From Immundisolibacterales bacterium (GTDB lineage: Bacteria; Pseudomonadota; Gammaproteobacteria; HK1), in assembly GCA_026712715.1 (NCBI GenBank), contig JAPOPW010000025.1, positions 62,001-126,000 of the forward strand: a stretch of DNA of 64,000 nt, in the 5' to 3' direction. Position 1 is the first letter of the stretch. Each line of letters begins with the position of its first letter. This document shows, one piece after another, positions 17,236 through 26,721 of the stretch. The notes below the pieces were generated by a model that saw nothing but the letters and a program-made list of their open reading frames with translations, was not told where the DNA came from and made no database searches. The translations under genes and the position numbers were made by a program.

Positions 17236-18177
17236 TCAGGCCGCCTCGCGCCGGTTCATCGCGTCGACGGCCGGAAACACCTCCTCGATGAGGCGCCGGG
17301 TCTGGTCGAAGACCTCCTCGTCCGTGGGACCGAGCGGGCGCAGGATGAACTTCGAGACCCCGTTGCGGACGTACGCGTCGATCCGGGCGACGATGTCCTC
17401 GGCCCCGCCGACCACCATCGCGTCGCGCGGGTCCCGGTCCGGGAAGCTCTGTCCCAGCACCTTGAGGCGTTCCTCGACGAAGGGCTCGTCGGGGCTCCCG
17501 AAGCGGTAGTAGAACCCGGCCCCGTAGTGGTCGTGGTCGATGCTGCGCCCGAATTCCGCGCACGCGGCCCGGATCGCGGCCACCGCCCGGCCGGCCTCGT
17601 CGGGGGTCTCGCGCCCCGCGAGCCACCCCGTGCCGACCCGCGCGGTGCGCCGGACCGCGGCCCGGCTCGAGCCGCCGATCCACAGCGGGAGGTCCGGCTG
17701 CACCGGCAACGGCGCGATGCTCGCGTTCCGGTACCGGAAGAACTCGCCCTCGGTGGTCACCCGCTCCCCGCGCCAGAGCGCCGCGATGATGTCGAGCGCC
17801 TCGTCGACGAGTCGCCCCCGGCCTTCGGTGGGCCGGCCGGTCGCCTTCCAGTCGGGTCCGAGGGTGCTCCCGATCCCGAACGCGGGGAGGAGGCGTCCCT
17901 CGCTCAGAAAGTCGATGGTGGCGCACTGCTTGGCGAGGAGGAGCGGGTCGCGAAGCCCGACGGAGGCGACGTTCATCCCGAACTTGATCCGCCGGGTGGC
18001 GCCCGCGAGCATCGCCATCGCGCTCATGCACTCGAGGATGGGCCGCCGGGAGACCAGGCGGTCCGTCTGCCACAGCGAGTCCACCCCGCCCTCCTCGCAG
18101 AGGTCCACCCACCGGCGAAACGCCGCACCCGACGAGAACGGGAGCTCCATGAGACCGAGACCCACACCTATCGTCAT
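17236..18177 (-). CDS. LLM class flavin-dependent oxidoreductase
   Basis: The protein has 313 residues from ATG 18177. Luciferase-like TIM-barrel blocks are visible: GVDSLWQTDR, RIKFGMNVASVGLRDPLLLAKQ, IDFLSEGRLLPAFGIG and PLWIGGSSRAAVRRTAR. These enzymes use reduced FMN or F420 to oxidise organic compounds; cofactor and substrate cannot be decided. It is convergent with the acyl-CoA synthetase chain and followed upstream by a GST gene on the same strand, 238 bp away, where I see no gene. Confidence 0.9.
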   Translation of the reverse strand: MTIGVGLGLMELPFSSGAAFRRWVDLCEEGGVDSLWQTDRLVSRRPILECMSAMAMLAGATRRIKFGMNVASVGLRDPLLLAKQCATIDFLSEGRLLPAFGIGSTLGPDWKATGRPTEGRGRLVDEALDIIAALWRGERVTTEGEFFRYRNASIAPLPVQPDLPLWIGGSSRAAVRRTARVGTGWLAGRETPDEAGRAVAAIRAACAEFGRSIDHDHYGAGFYYRFGSPDEPFVEERLKVLGQSFPDRDPRDAMVVGGAEDIVARIDAYVRNGVSKFILRPLGPTDEEVFDQTRRLIEEVFPAVDAMNRREAA

Positions 18178-18415
18178 CGCTCACTCCTCGACTTCGGCTT
18201 GCGCCCGCGCGATGGACGCGCGGCGCGGGCACCGGCGCGGCCGGCGGCTGGCAATTCCCGTACGGCGGGCCCGCAGGGGTTCGCGAAGACCCGGGGCGCC
18301 CGCGCCTCCCGCCGTGCGGCGCCGGCCGTCATGCCCGCGGTACGGCACGCCCCCGTGCCTCTCGTGACCCGCGCGCCCCCGAACGGGCGGGGGCGGACTC
18401 TTCCGGGTACTCGAA

Positions 18416-19027
18416 TCAGGCCTTGGCCGAGGGCCGCTCTCCCACCCGTTGGCGCCAGGCCGCGATGTTCTCGAGCCCGGGGTCCAGGGGTTGGCCGAAC
18501 GGTACGAAGGTCTCGAGGTTCGCGTAGAGGAGGATGTCGGCCAGGGTGAACCGGTCTCCGCAGATCCAGTCGCGGCCGTCCATCTGGCCGTCGAGCCACG
18601 CGAGGCGGTCCGAAGCCGCCGCCTTCAGGCCTTCCGCGGCCTCGGGAATCGTGTGCATCCGGTCCTTGAACATCCTGATCCCCTTGCCGAAGCGGAACCC
18701 GTTGCCCATCGGCTCGCAGATGTAGAGGTCCACCCGCCGCGCCCACATGCGCGCCTCGGCCCGCTCTTCGGGCGTCGACCCGAGCAGCGGGTGTTCCGGG
18801 TGGAGCTCCTCGAGGTACTCGCAGATCGCGGTGATCTCGGACACGCAGGTGCCGTCATCGAGCTCGAGGGCGGGACAGGTGCCTTGCGGGTTCTTCTCGA
18901 GGAATTCGGGCTCGCGGTTCTTGCCGGCGACGATGTCCACGTCCTCGAGCGGGATCTCGATGCCCTTCTCGGCCATGAACATGCGAACCGCGTGGGGGTT
19001 GGGTCCGATGGAGTTGTAGAGCTTCAT
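18416..19027 (-). CDS. Glutathione S-transferase
   Basis: The protein has 203 residues from ATG 19027; a Met at 19042 is possible but would place five extra residues before the first strand. The N-terminal thioredoxin fold has the cis-Pro region (GTCPALELDDGTCVSEI) that binds glutathione. The C-terminal helical domain contains the N-capping motif around DRFTLADILLYA, typical of GSTs. It lies 85 bp from the glutathione reductase gene on the same strand, so the pair likely acts together in glutathione-dependent detoxification. Confidence 0.92.
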   Translation of the reverse strand: MKLYNSIGPNPHAVRMFMAEKGIEIPLEDVDIVAGKNREPEFLEKNPQGTCPALELDDGTCVSEITAICEYLEELHPEHPLLGSTPEERAEARMWARRVDLYICEPMGNGFRFGKGIRMFKDRMHTIPEAAEGLKAAASDRLAWLDGQMDGRDWICGDRFTLADILLYANLETFVPFGQPLDPGLENIAAWRQRVGERPSAKA

Positions 19028-19112
19028 GGTCGCGCCTCGCAAGTGATTCGGCGCGCATGATAGCCGGTCGCAGGCCCGCCGCCCCGACCGGGGTTCCGCT
19101 TCCCCGCGCCCG

Positions 19113-20585
19113 TCAGGCGACTTCGGCGGCCGCCGGTTCCCCGCGGCGGAGCCGGCGCGCGGGCGTGCGCATGGTGACGATCTCCTCCGCCGCGGTCGGG
19201 TGGATGGCCATCGTCCGGTCGAACTGGGCCTTGGTGGCTCCGCACTTCATGGCGATCCCGACCCCCTGCATGATCTCCCCCGCATCCGGGTCGAGGAGGT
19301 GGCAGCCGACCACCCGGTCGGTCGCCGCGTCCACCAGGAGCTTCATGACGGAGCGCTGGTCGCGTCCCGAAAGGGTGTGCTTGAGGGGGCGGAAGTCCGC
19401 GAGGTAGACGTCGATCTCGGGATATCGTTCCCGGGCTTGCGCCTCGGTGAGGCCGCAGGTCCCGATCGCGGGCTGGCTGAAGACCGCGGTCGGCACGTCC
19501 TCGTGGTCGGGCGAGAGGGGATTGTCGTTGAACACGGTCTCCGCGAAGCAGTGCCCCTCCCGGATCGCGACCGGGGTCAGGTTGATCCGATCGGTCACGT
19601 CGCCGACCGCCCAGACGTGATCGACGTTGCTCCGCGACCAGGCATCGACGAGGACCGCTCCGTTCGGCGCGGTCGCTACTTCAGCGTTCTCGAGCCCGAG
19701 CCCCGCGGTGTTCGGACGGCGCCCGGTGGCGTAGAGGATGAGGTCCGCCTCCAGGGTCTCCGGGTCCCCGGAGCCGCCCTCCCCGGCGGCGCCGGTGCCG
19801 GCGAGCACCGCCCGGATCCCGCCCCGGCCTCCTGCGCCGTCCGCCGTCCCCTCGATCGCCGCCACGTTCGCGTCGAAGCGAAGATCGACCCCCCGCTTGC
19901 GCATCTCGTCGGCGAGCGCGAGGCGGATGTCGTCGTCGAAACCGCGCAGGAAGAGCGGCCCCCGGTACAGTTGCGTGACCTCCACTCCGAGGCCCGCGAA
20001 GACCCCCGCGAGCTCGACCGCGATGTAGCCGCCCCCGACCACCACGATCCGCTCCGGCAGGCGTTCGAGGTAGAACACGTCGTCGGAACGGATGGCGTGC
20101 TCGATCCCCGGGATGTCGGGAAGCACGGGCTCGCCGCCGGTCGCGACGAGGATGTGGCGGGCGCTGACCGTGCTTCCGGCGACGTTGATCGCGTGCGGCC
20201 CGGCAATCGTCGCCCGCGCGTCGAAGAGCCGCGCGCCCGCCCCCTCGATGAGCCCCCGGTAGATCCCGTTCAGGCGCTCGATCTCCCGGTCCTTGTTCGA
20301 GACCAGGGTCGGCCAGTCGAATCGGGGCCGGCCGGATGCCCCGTTCGAGGCGGTCCCCTCCGACGAACGCCACCCGTACCCCGCCGCGTCCTCGAAGTCC
20401 TCCGCGAAGTGGGAGGCGTACACGAAGAGCTTCTTCGGGATGCAGCCCACGTTGACGCAGGTGCCGCCGAGAAAGCGCTCTTCGGCCACCGCGACCCGGG
20501 CGCCGTATCCGGCCGCGATCCGGGCCGCCCGGGTCCCGCCGGACCCCGCGCCGATGACGAAGAGATCGTAGTCGTGGTCGTTCAC
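19113..20585 (-). CDS. gor: Glutathione-disulfide reductase
   Basis: The protein has 490 residues from GTG 20585, which has a GGAGCGG site; the ATG at 20633 would add 16 unrelated residues. FAD-binding GAGSGG, redox pair C43/C48 in GGTCVNVGCIPKK, the NAD(P) domain VVVGGGYIAVELAG and the interface HPTAAEE (catalytic His-Glu) are all present. A Gly-rich insert around residues 245-285 is longer than in the E. coli enzyme. It reduces GSSG with NADPH and sits next to a GST gene. Dihydrolipoamide dehydrogenase is less likely given the missing lipoyl-type features and the GST neighbour. Confidence 0.92.
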   Translation of the reverse strand: MNDHDYDLFVIGAGSGGTRAARIAAGYGARVAVAEERFLGGTCVNVGCIPKKLFVYASHFAEDFEDAAGYGWRSSEGTASNGASGRPRFDWPTLVSNKDREIERLNGIYRGLIEGAGARLFDARATIAGPHAINVAGSTVSARHILVATGGEPVLPDIPGIEHAIRSDDVFYLERLPERIVVVGGGYIAVELAGVFAGLGVEVTQLYRGPLFLRGFDDDIRLALADEMRKRGVDLRFDANVAAIEGTADGAGGRGGIRAVLAGTGAAGEGGSGDPETLEADLILYATGRRPNTAGLGLENAEVATAPNGAVLVDAWSRSNVDHVWAVGDVTDRINLTPVAIREGHCFAETVFNDNPLSPDHEDVPTAVFSQPAIGTCGLTEAQARERYPEIDVYLADFRPLKHTLSGRDQRSVMKLLVDAATDRVVGCHLLDPDAGEIMQGVGIAMKCGATKAQFDRTMAIHPTAAEEIVTMRTPARRLRRGEPAAAEVA

Positions 20586-20693
20586 CTGAGCCGCCGCTCC
20601 ACCGTTACCATGAGGGGCGCAATCTTGGCACATCCCCGCCCGGGATTCGGTGGATCTCGCCGGCCCGGGCGCGACCGCGAAAGGAGCAGACGC

Positions 20694-21554
20694 ATGGACT
20701 GGACATCACGGCGCGAACGCTTCCGCGCCGTCCTCGAGGGCGGGACGTGCGTGCATCCCGGCTCGGTATTCGATCCGATCTCGGCGCGCATCGCCGAGGA
20801 CCTCGGCTTCGAGGTCGGCATGTTCGCGGGCTCCGTCGCCTCGATGACCGTGCTCGGCGCGCCGGACCTCATCGTGCTCACCGCGAGCGAGTTCGCGGCG
20901 CAGGCGTACCGCATCAACCGGGCGGGCGCTCTTCCGCTCCTCGTCGACGCCGATCACGGCTACGGCAACGCGCTCAACGTCCGGCGCACCGTCGAGGAGC
21001 TCGAGACCGCCGGGGTTGCGGCCCTGTCCATCGAGGACACCGACCTGCCCCAGCCCTTCGGCACGGTCGGCGCGACGCGCCTGCTCCCGGTCGAGGAGGG
21101 GATCGGCAAGATGCGGGCCGCGCTCGCCGGGCGGCAGGATCGGCGGCTCGTCATCGCCGGGCGCACGAGCGCGGCGGCCGTCACCGGTATCGACGACGCG
21201 GTCGCGCGCGCGCGGGCGTACGAGGCGGCTGGAGTCGATGCGCTCTTCATGGTCGGCCTTCGCACCCGGGTCGAGGTCGAGGCGGTGGCAAGTGCCGTCC
21301 GACTCCCCATCATCCTCGGGGGCGTCGGGCCGGAGCTCTCGGACCGCGGCTGGCTCGCGGAGCACGGGGTGCGGATCGCGCTCCAGGGCCATCAGCCCTT
21401 CGCGGCGGCGGTGAACGCGGTCTACCGGACCCTGAAGGCCCTGCGCGAAGGAACCCCGCCCGGCGAGATCGAGGGGGTCGCCCCGGCCGAGCTCATGCGC
21501 CGCGTCACCCGCGACGCCGAGTACCGGGACTCGATGGACGAGTTCCTCACCTGA
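20694..21554 (+). CDS. Oxaloacetate decarboxylase (isocitrate lyase/PEP mutase superfamily)
   Basis: The protein has 286 residues from ATG 20694 after a good AAAGGAGCA site. Metal and substrate residues sit in FAGSVAS and LLVDADHGYGNALNV (D85, D87, H88), with SIEDTDLP further on. The KKCGH loop of isocitrate lyase is absent. The overall pattern matches the Pseudomonas PA4872-type oxaloacetate decarboxylase better than methylisocitrate lyase or PEP mutase, so decarboxylation of oxaloacetate or a related 3-methyl oxo-acid is the best guess. It is divergent from gor. Confidence 0.85.
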   Translation: MDWTSRRERFRAVLEGGTCVHPGSVFDPISARIAEDLGFEVGMFAGSVASMTVLGAPDLIVLTASEFAAQAYRINRAGALPLLVDADHGYGNALNVRRTVEELETAGVAALSIEDTDLPQPFGTVGATRLLPVEEGIGKMRAALAGRQDRRLVIAGRTSAAAVTGIDDAVARARAYEAAGVDALFMVGLRTRVEVEAVASAVRLPIILGGVGPELSDRGWLAEHGVRIALQGHQPFAAAVNAVYRTLKALREGTPPGEIEGVAPAELMRRVTRDAEYRDSMDEFLT

Positions 21555-21770
21555 ATCCGAACCGTCCCGCCATTGCCCGGCACGACCGGGTCGTGGCGGG
21601 ACGCCTCGCCCGATGGCTGGGAAACGGTCCGCCGGCCGGGAGACGGACCCTCCCGCCGGGCCGAGCGGCCGCCGGCCGGGACGGGCCGTCCGTCCGGACC
21701 GCCGGCCGGGTCGAGGCTCCCGGCGGCGCCCGGGCGGGCGTTCGCGCCCGTGTGGCCGGGCGGCGCCGGG

Positions 21771-22784
21771 TCAGAGCTTCTTCAGCTCCGGCAGGAGCTC
21801 GTCGGAGATCATCCGGATGCTGTGCAGGGCGGTGCTGAGCGGCATGCCGGCCCAGTGGGTCCGGAAGGTGAGGTGGTTGACCCCGAACTCCTCCCAGTAC
21901 GGCCGAAGCTGCTCGTAGCACTCTTCCGGCGAGCCGAGCACGAAGCGGCTCCGAAGGAGGTCGTCGAAGTCCTGGTCGAAGGTCTCGTCCGCGGGCATGA
22001 CCTTGTCCTGGCCCCACTTCGCATAGTCGCGGTACTTGCCGGCGAGGTACGGGCCGGCCATCTCGATCGCGGTCGCCCGGTCCCGGGCGCAGAAGATCTC
22101 CTTCACGGCCGGCAGCTCGCGCGGCATCGCCTTGCCCTGGCGCTCGAGCTCGTCGCGGTAGACCGAGAGGTGGTGGCGGATGGTCTCCATCGTCGAGTGC
22201 GGGTTGATGTACCAGGCGTCGCACATGCGCGCGGCCCGCCGGATGGCCCGCTCGTTGTTCGCCGCGAGCCAGATGGGCGGGTGGGGGCGCTGCACCGGGC
22301 GGATGTTCATCCGCACCCCGTCGAGCTTCACCGTCTCGCTCTCGTGGGACACCGACTCCTCGGACCACAGACGCTTCACGAGGTCGAGGTACTCCTCGAA
22401 GCGCTTCACCCGCTGGCCCTTCGGCACCGCGAACGCGTCGAACTCGACGTCCCGGTACCCGAGCCCGATCCCGAAGACGAAGTTCCCGCGCGCGATGACG
22501 TCGAGCGAGGCGACGGTCTCGGCGGTGTACACCGGGTTGTGCAGGCCGAGGAGCAGGATGCCGAGCCCGGTGGTCATCTCGCCCGCCTCCGGCATGAGCC
22601 GGGTGAGGAAGGGAACGATCTGGAGCTGCTGGTTGTTGCCCTCGTTGAGGTAGTGCTGGCCGGAGAAGACGGAGTCCCAACCCTTGTCGCGCGCCATGCG
22701 GACCATCGCGATCTGATCGTCGAGCGCGCTCACCATGTCGGTCTCGAGGTACTGCTGGTTGGTGACGAAGAGCCCTACCTTCAT
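21771..22784 (-). CDS. LLM class flavin-dependent oxidoreductase (second copy type)
   Basis: The protein has 337 residues from ATG 22784 preceded by GCAGGAGGAAT. Luciferase-like features include GWDSVFSGQHYL, TTGLGILLLGLHNPVYTAETVASLD, FVFGIGLGYRDVEFDAFAV and PPIWLAANNERAIRRAARM. It belongs to a different branch from the paralogue at 17.2 kb (different length and N-terminus). The 216 bp between it and the convergent decarboxylase hold only GC-rich repeats of GCCGGCCGGG type and no gene. Confidence 0.9.
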   Translation of the reverse strand: MKVGLFVTNQQYLETDMVSALDDQIAMVRMARDKGWDSVFSGQHYLNEGNNQQLQIVPFLTRLMPEAGEMTTGLGILLLGLHNPVYTAETVASLDVIARGNFVFGIGLGYRDVEFDAFAVPKGQRVKRFEEYLDLVKRLWSEESVSHESETVKLDGVRMNIRPVQRPHPPIWLAANNERAIRRAARMCDAWYINPHSTMETIRHHLSVYRDELERQGKAMPRELPAVKEIFCARDRATAIEMAGPYLAGKYRDYAKWGQDKVMPADETFDQDFDDLLRSRFVLGSPEECYEQLRPYWEEFGVNHLTFRTHWAGMPLSTALHSIRMISDELLPELKKL

Positions 22785-23026
22785 GTTCGATTCCTCCTGC
22801 GTTCCGGGGCGTGGTCTGACCGGCGCGGATTATCTCCCGTTCCCCGCGGCCGCGTCTCGCATCCGGAAGATGCCGGGAACGAGGTCGATTCGGCGCGGAG
22901 CGCTCCGGGCCGGCGCCTCCCGCGCGTGGCGGACCCGGACCGGATCGCGCGGACCGGGAATGCGACGGCCGATCGGTCCCGACCTCGGCGAACCGACCGC
23001 ACGAAACCTCGCGCTAAGATTCGGCG

Positions 23027-24022
23027 ATGGGCGAACGCACTCCATCCGCACCGCTCCCGGCCGGCAAGCTCGCGCCGGACCTCCTCGCCCGGCTCATCGA
23101 GACCGATCTTCCCCCCGAGGTGCGGCTGGGACCGCGGGTCGGCGAGGACGCGTGCGCGATCGAGGTCGCGGCGGGGACCCTGATCGCCGCTACGGATCCG
23201 ATCACCCTCACCGGCTCCGGGGTCGGGGCGCACGCGGTCATCGTCAACGCGAACGACGTCGCGGTGACCGGGGCGCGGCCGCGGTGGTTCCTCGCCTGCG
23301 TGCTGCTGCCCGAGGGTTCGACCGAGACCGAGGCGGAGGCGCTCTTCGCGGGAATGCGCCGGGCGCTCGACGAGGTGGGGGCGGCGCTCGTCGGCGGCCA
23401 TACCGAAGTGACGGCGGCGGTCCGCCAGCCGCTCGTGGTCGGTCAGATGCTCGGGATGGCAGGCGGACGGACGGTGCCGACCGGCGGGCTCCGGCCCGGG
23501 GACGCGCTCGTCCAGATCGGCCCTGCGCCGGTCGAAGGCGCGGCGGTGCTCGCGGACCTCCTGCCACCCGAGAGGATCGAGTCGATATCCGCCGGCACCC
23601 TCGAAGCCGCCCGGGCCGCCCTCGACACCCCGGGGATCTCGGTGGTCGAGCCGGCTCTCGCGGCCGCCCGGGCGCAGGCGGTCGCCCTCCACGACCCGAC
23701 CGAAGGCGGCCTCTCGGCCGGACTGCACGAAATGGCCGAGGCCTCCGGCGTCGCCATCGAACTCGACGCCGAGAGCGTCGCGTGGTTCGAGCCCGGGGTG
23801 GCCCTCTGCACGGCCGCCGGCCTCGATCCCTGGGGAACCCTCGCCTCGGGAGCGCTGCTCGCGGGGTTCGCCCCGGACCAACTCGATCCTGCGCTGCGCA
23901 AGCTCGCGAGCGCCGGCCACGCCGCATCCGTCATCGGCCGGGCCGGTGCCGGGAGCGGCGTCGCCTTCGACAGCGGCACACCGCTCCCCCGCTTCGAACG
24001 CGACGAGCTGAGCCGTCTCTAG
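23027..24022 (+). CDS. AIR synthase-related (HypE/ThiL/PurM-like fold) protein
   Basis: The protein has 331 residues from ATG 23027. The N-terminal PurM half has GPRVGEDACAIEV and NANDVAVTGARPRWF, and GGHTEVT is the conserved signature of HypE-like proteins. The C-terminal half has HDPTEGGLSAGLHEMAEASG, the glycine-rich nucleotide loop. Hydrogenase maturation HypE ends in PRIC; this protein ends in SRL and no hyp genes are nearby, so it is not a hydrogenase factor. It should bind ATP, but the substrate is unknown. Confidence 0.87.
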   Translation: MGERTPSAPLPAGKLAPDLLARLIETDLPPEVRLGPRVGEDACAIEVAAGTLIAATDPITLTGSGVGAHAVIVNANDVAVTGARPRWFLACVLLPEGSTETEAEALFAGMRRALDEVGAALVGGHTEVTAAVRQPLVVGQMLGMAGGRTVPTGGLRPGDALVQIGPAPVEGAAVLADLLPPERIESISAGTLEAARAALDTPGISVVEPALAAARAQAVALHDPTEGGLSAGLHEMAEASGVAIELDAESVAWFEPGVALCTAAGLDPWGTLASGALLAGFAPDQLDPALRKLASAGHAASVIGRAGAGSGVAFDSGTPLPRFERDELSRL

Positions 24023-24026
24023 ACGA

Positions 24027-24090
24027 AATATTTCACCGACTTCCTGCTGCGGACGCCCATCTGCTCGCTGTGACGAGCCGTACTCCTCCA
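24027..24090. repeat. Dispersed repeat family 2, copy 1
   Basis: About 60 bp starting just after the previous stop codon align with 54991-55055 at roughly two bases in three. Shared blocks are TTTCA, CGGAC, the pattern CGC-GT-ACG-GCC-TAC and a following C-rich run. It lies on the far side of the transposase relic. Function is unknown. Confidence 0.5.
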
Positions 24091-24445
24091 TCGGCGGCGG
24101 AAGCAATCCCCTCTATCGCCCGCCGGACGAGAAATTCCCACGGAACGGGAACCTGGCCTCGCGTGCAAGCGACTCTTTCCATCGTCTTTGCGGGACCGGC
24201 CGACGGCTTCATGTTGCCCGGATCATGCGCGAATCCCGTCCACGCCGTTCCGGGCGATGTGGTGGTACGCTCCGGACCGGATCATGTCGCCGTCCGGGGC
24301 GTGAGACTGGACGAACGGCGCCGACTCGGACAAACTAGGGCAGCATCGGGATACGACCTCGGAGGGAACGAAGTGAGCATCGGCGACGACTGCAACCGGT
24401 GGCAAGAACCCCGGTCGGCCTTCGCCGCCTGACATTCGTGATCGG

Positions 24446-24907
24446 TCACGGGGCCCACGCTCCGCATCGTTCGACGCGTCGCAGTAGTAGAAGTCCGGAT
24501 GGTCGAGCTCCACGGCTTCCTGGAGCAGCGTGGGCGCGAGCCGTCTCGATCGAGGGTCTCACGCTCGAGCCTGTCCGCCACTCCGTCGAGCTGCCGTCCC
24601 TCAAGCTCGACGGCGCGTCCACGTCAGCGACGATGCACGGATTCGCGCTCGCAGGCAGTCGCGACAGGGAGCAGCCGCCATTTCGGTCAATGCGATCAAA
24701 GAGTCGATAGGGAGAGAAGCCGCGGCCGAAGACCAAGTAGCGCTCGCGTACCCACCGTCCCACGCGTGGCGTGCGGTGGTCATTGACCCGTTCGCCGGTG
24801 AGCTTCACCCGCTCCAACCCGCGTCGGGTGACGCTCATCACCAGATGCAGGTTCGCCGCCGCGGGGCTGGCGTTCGTCCTCGTGCCCGGGCAGCGCTTCG
24901 CCAGCAA
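24446..24907 (-). pseudogene. Decayed IS4-type transposase
   Basis: In one minus-strand frame (clear match 24629-24850) the text LHLVMSVTRRGLERVKLTGE, VGRWVRERYLVFGRGF, YRLFDRIDRNGG and SRLPASANPCIV matches the middle of DDE transposases of the IS4 type (usual forms read LLVFDLGFF and RIDRNGGYFVSRL). The expected catalytic Asp before the GF segment reads G, and similarity ends soon after, apparently through frameshifts. No intact ends were found. The whole 24023-24996 interval has no functional gene and marks the left edge of the catabolic island. Confidence 0.75.
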
Positions 24908-24996
24908 TCCGCTTCAAGCCGGTTCGTGCTCCGAGAGCTGCCCACACAGCTCACCGACCGCCGACCAGCGGCCGGTCCGGCCGATGGGAGGGCCTG

Positions 24997-25506
24997 ATGG
25001 CGGAGAAAGGAAAACTCGAGCCGGTGGCCGACTTTCGCGAGCAGGCGATCTTGTGGCCCAAGGGCCATACCTATGAGGACTTCGAGGTCGGCATGGTGTT
25101 CCGGCACCATTGGGGCCGGACCCTGAACGAAGGCGACAATTCGCTCTTCACCACCCTGACCCTGCATTTCAATCCGCTCTACTTCAACGAGCCCTACGCC
25201 AAGGCACACGGCCATCCCGGCGTCGTGGTCAACCCACTGCTGGTCTTCAATACCGTGTTCGGCATGACGGTGGAGGACTTGAGCGAGGGCGGTGGTCCCT
25301 TCCTGGGTGTCGACGCCATGACCTACCACCGGCCGGTCCACGTCGGCGACACGGTCTATGCCCATTCCGAGGTGGTGGGCAAACGTACCTCGGCGAGGTT
25401 TCCCGGCTTTGGCATCGTCACCTGGCATACCAAGGGTCTGAACCAGGACGGTGAGATGGTCATCGACTACCGCCGCGCCAACCTGGTGAGAACCCGCGAT
25501 GAGTAA
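24997..25506 (+). CDS. MaoC family dehydratase (first of two)
   Basis: The protein has 169 residues from ATG 24997 behind a GGGAGGG site. The hot-dog fold is recognisable: YEDFEVGMVFRHHWGRTLNE, NPLYFNEPYAKAHGHPG (substrate His region) and a C-terminal strand GLNQDGEMVIDYRRANLV. Single-domain MaoC proteins of this size hydrate 2-enoyl-CoAs; itaconyl-CoA or mesaconyl-CoA hydratase is the likely role given the operon. It opens a five-gene operon and overlaps the next gene by 8 bp. Confidence 0.9.
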   Translation: MAEKGKLEPVADFREQAILWPKGHTYEDFEVGMVFRHHWGRTLNEGDNSLFTTLTLHFNPLYFNEPYAKAHGHPGVVVNPLLVFNTVFGMTVEDLSEGGGPFLGVDAMTYHRPVHVGDTVYAHSEVVGKRTSARFPGFGIVTWHTKGLNQDGEMVIDYRRANLVRTRDE

Positions 25507-26707
25507 GTTCATTCCCCGCGAGGACGCGCCGGACGGTTACCTGACCGAGGAGCGACGCCTGATCCAGCAGGTGGCGCGCGACTTCACGATGAACGAAGTA
25601 CTGCCGGTGGCCAACGAGCTGGACCCCCAACAGGGCGAGATCCCCATGTCGCTGCGCGACAAGATGGCGGCGATGGGCTACTTCGGCATCACCGTGCCCG
25701 AGGAATACGGCGGCATGGGCCTGGGCTGCTTCGAGTACTGCCTGATCACGGAAGAGCTGGCCCGCGGCTGGATGAGCGTGGCCAGCATCATCGCCCGCGG
25801 CAATGGGGTCTTCGGCGCCCACACCATGAGCGAGGAACAACGGCGCAAGTACCAGCCGCGCAGCGCCAGCGGCGAATTCCTGGCCGCCGCCGCGCTGTCC
25901 GAACCAGACACCGGCTCGGATCTCTCCAGCATTTCCTGCCGGGCCCGCCGCGAGGGTGACGAGTATGTGATCAACGGCAACAAGTACTGGTGCACCTTCG
26001 CCGATGGCGCCGACTACATCATGCTGTTCGCCCGCACCGGCGAGCCGCCCGGCCAAGCCCGGAGGCATATCGGCATCAGCGGTTTCATCATCGAGAAGGA
26101 ACGCGGCAAGCTTCCGCCCGGAGTCTCCGGTGCGCCGATCCCGAAGATCGGCTATTTCGGCTGGAAGACCTGGGAACTCGCCTTCGACGACTGCCGCATT
26201 CCCGCCAGCTCCCTTGTCGGCGAGGAGGGCAGGGCCTTCTACATCATGGCCAGCGGCCTGGAGAACGCCCGCGCCCACACCGCCGCCCGCGCCATCGGTC
26301 TGGCCCGCGGTGCCCTGGAGGACGCGATCGCCTACGCCCGGGAACGCAAGCAGTTCGGGCGGCCGATCAGTGAGTTCCAGGCGATCCGCTTCAAGATCGC
26401 CGACATGGCGGCGGAGGTCGAGGCCGCGCGGCAGTTGCTGTATTTCGTCTGCACGGAAATCGACCGGGGCCGGCGTTGCGACAAGGAGGCCTCGATGGTC
26501 AAGCTGTTCGCCAGCGAGATGGCCGAGCGGGTGACCAGCGAGGCGATCCAGATCTTCGGCGGCGCCGGCTACACCACGCATTGCGCGGTGGAACGCTATT
26601 GGCGCGATGCCCGGCTGACCAAGATCTTCGAGGGCACCTCGGAAATCCAGCGGCGCATCATCTCGGACAACCTGCTGGGCAAGCCCGAAAACCAGTTCGG
26701 CAATTGA
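25499..26707 (+). CDS. Acyl-CoA dehydrogenase of the C5-dicarboxylate operon
   Basis: The protein has 402 residues, with ATG 25499 inside the preceding gene. Visible motifs are AAALSEPDTGSDLSSISC (FAD/acyl site), ENARAHTAARAIGLARG, FGGAGYTTHCAVERYWRDA and the catalytic E378 in FEGTSEIQRR. An acyl-CoA dehydrogenase is also found in the itaconate locus of Pseudomonas aeruginosa; a methylsuccinyl-CoA to mesaconyl-CoA step is one attractive reading, but substrate cannot be proved. Confidence 0.93.
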   Translation: MSKFIPREDAPDGYLTEERRLIQQVARDFTMNEVLPVANELDPQQGEIPMSLRDKMAAMGYFGITVPEEYGGMGLGCFEYCLITEELARGWMSVASIIARGNGVFGAHTMSEEQRRKYQPRSASGEFLAAAALSEPDTGSDLSSISCRARREGDEYVINGNKYWCTFADGADYIMLFARTGEPPGQARRHIGISGFIIEKERGKLPPGVSGAPIPKIGYFGWKTWELAFDDCRIPASSLVGEEGRAFYIMASGLENARAHTAARAIGLARGALEDAIAYARERKQFGRPISEFQAIRFKIADMAAEVEAARQLLYFVCTEIDRGRRCDKEASMVKLFASEMAERVTSEAIQIFGGAGYTTHCAVERYWRDARLTKIFEGTSEIQRRIISDNLLGKPENQFGN

Positions 26708-26721
26708 CGGCGGGCGATGGA

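Noticed and set aside
23027-24022. Hydrogenase maturation factor HypE
   Set aside because: No C-terminal PRIC-type cysteine and no hyp or hydrogenase genes nearby.
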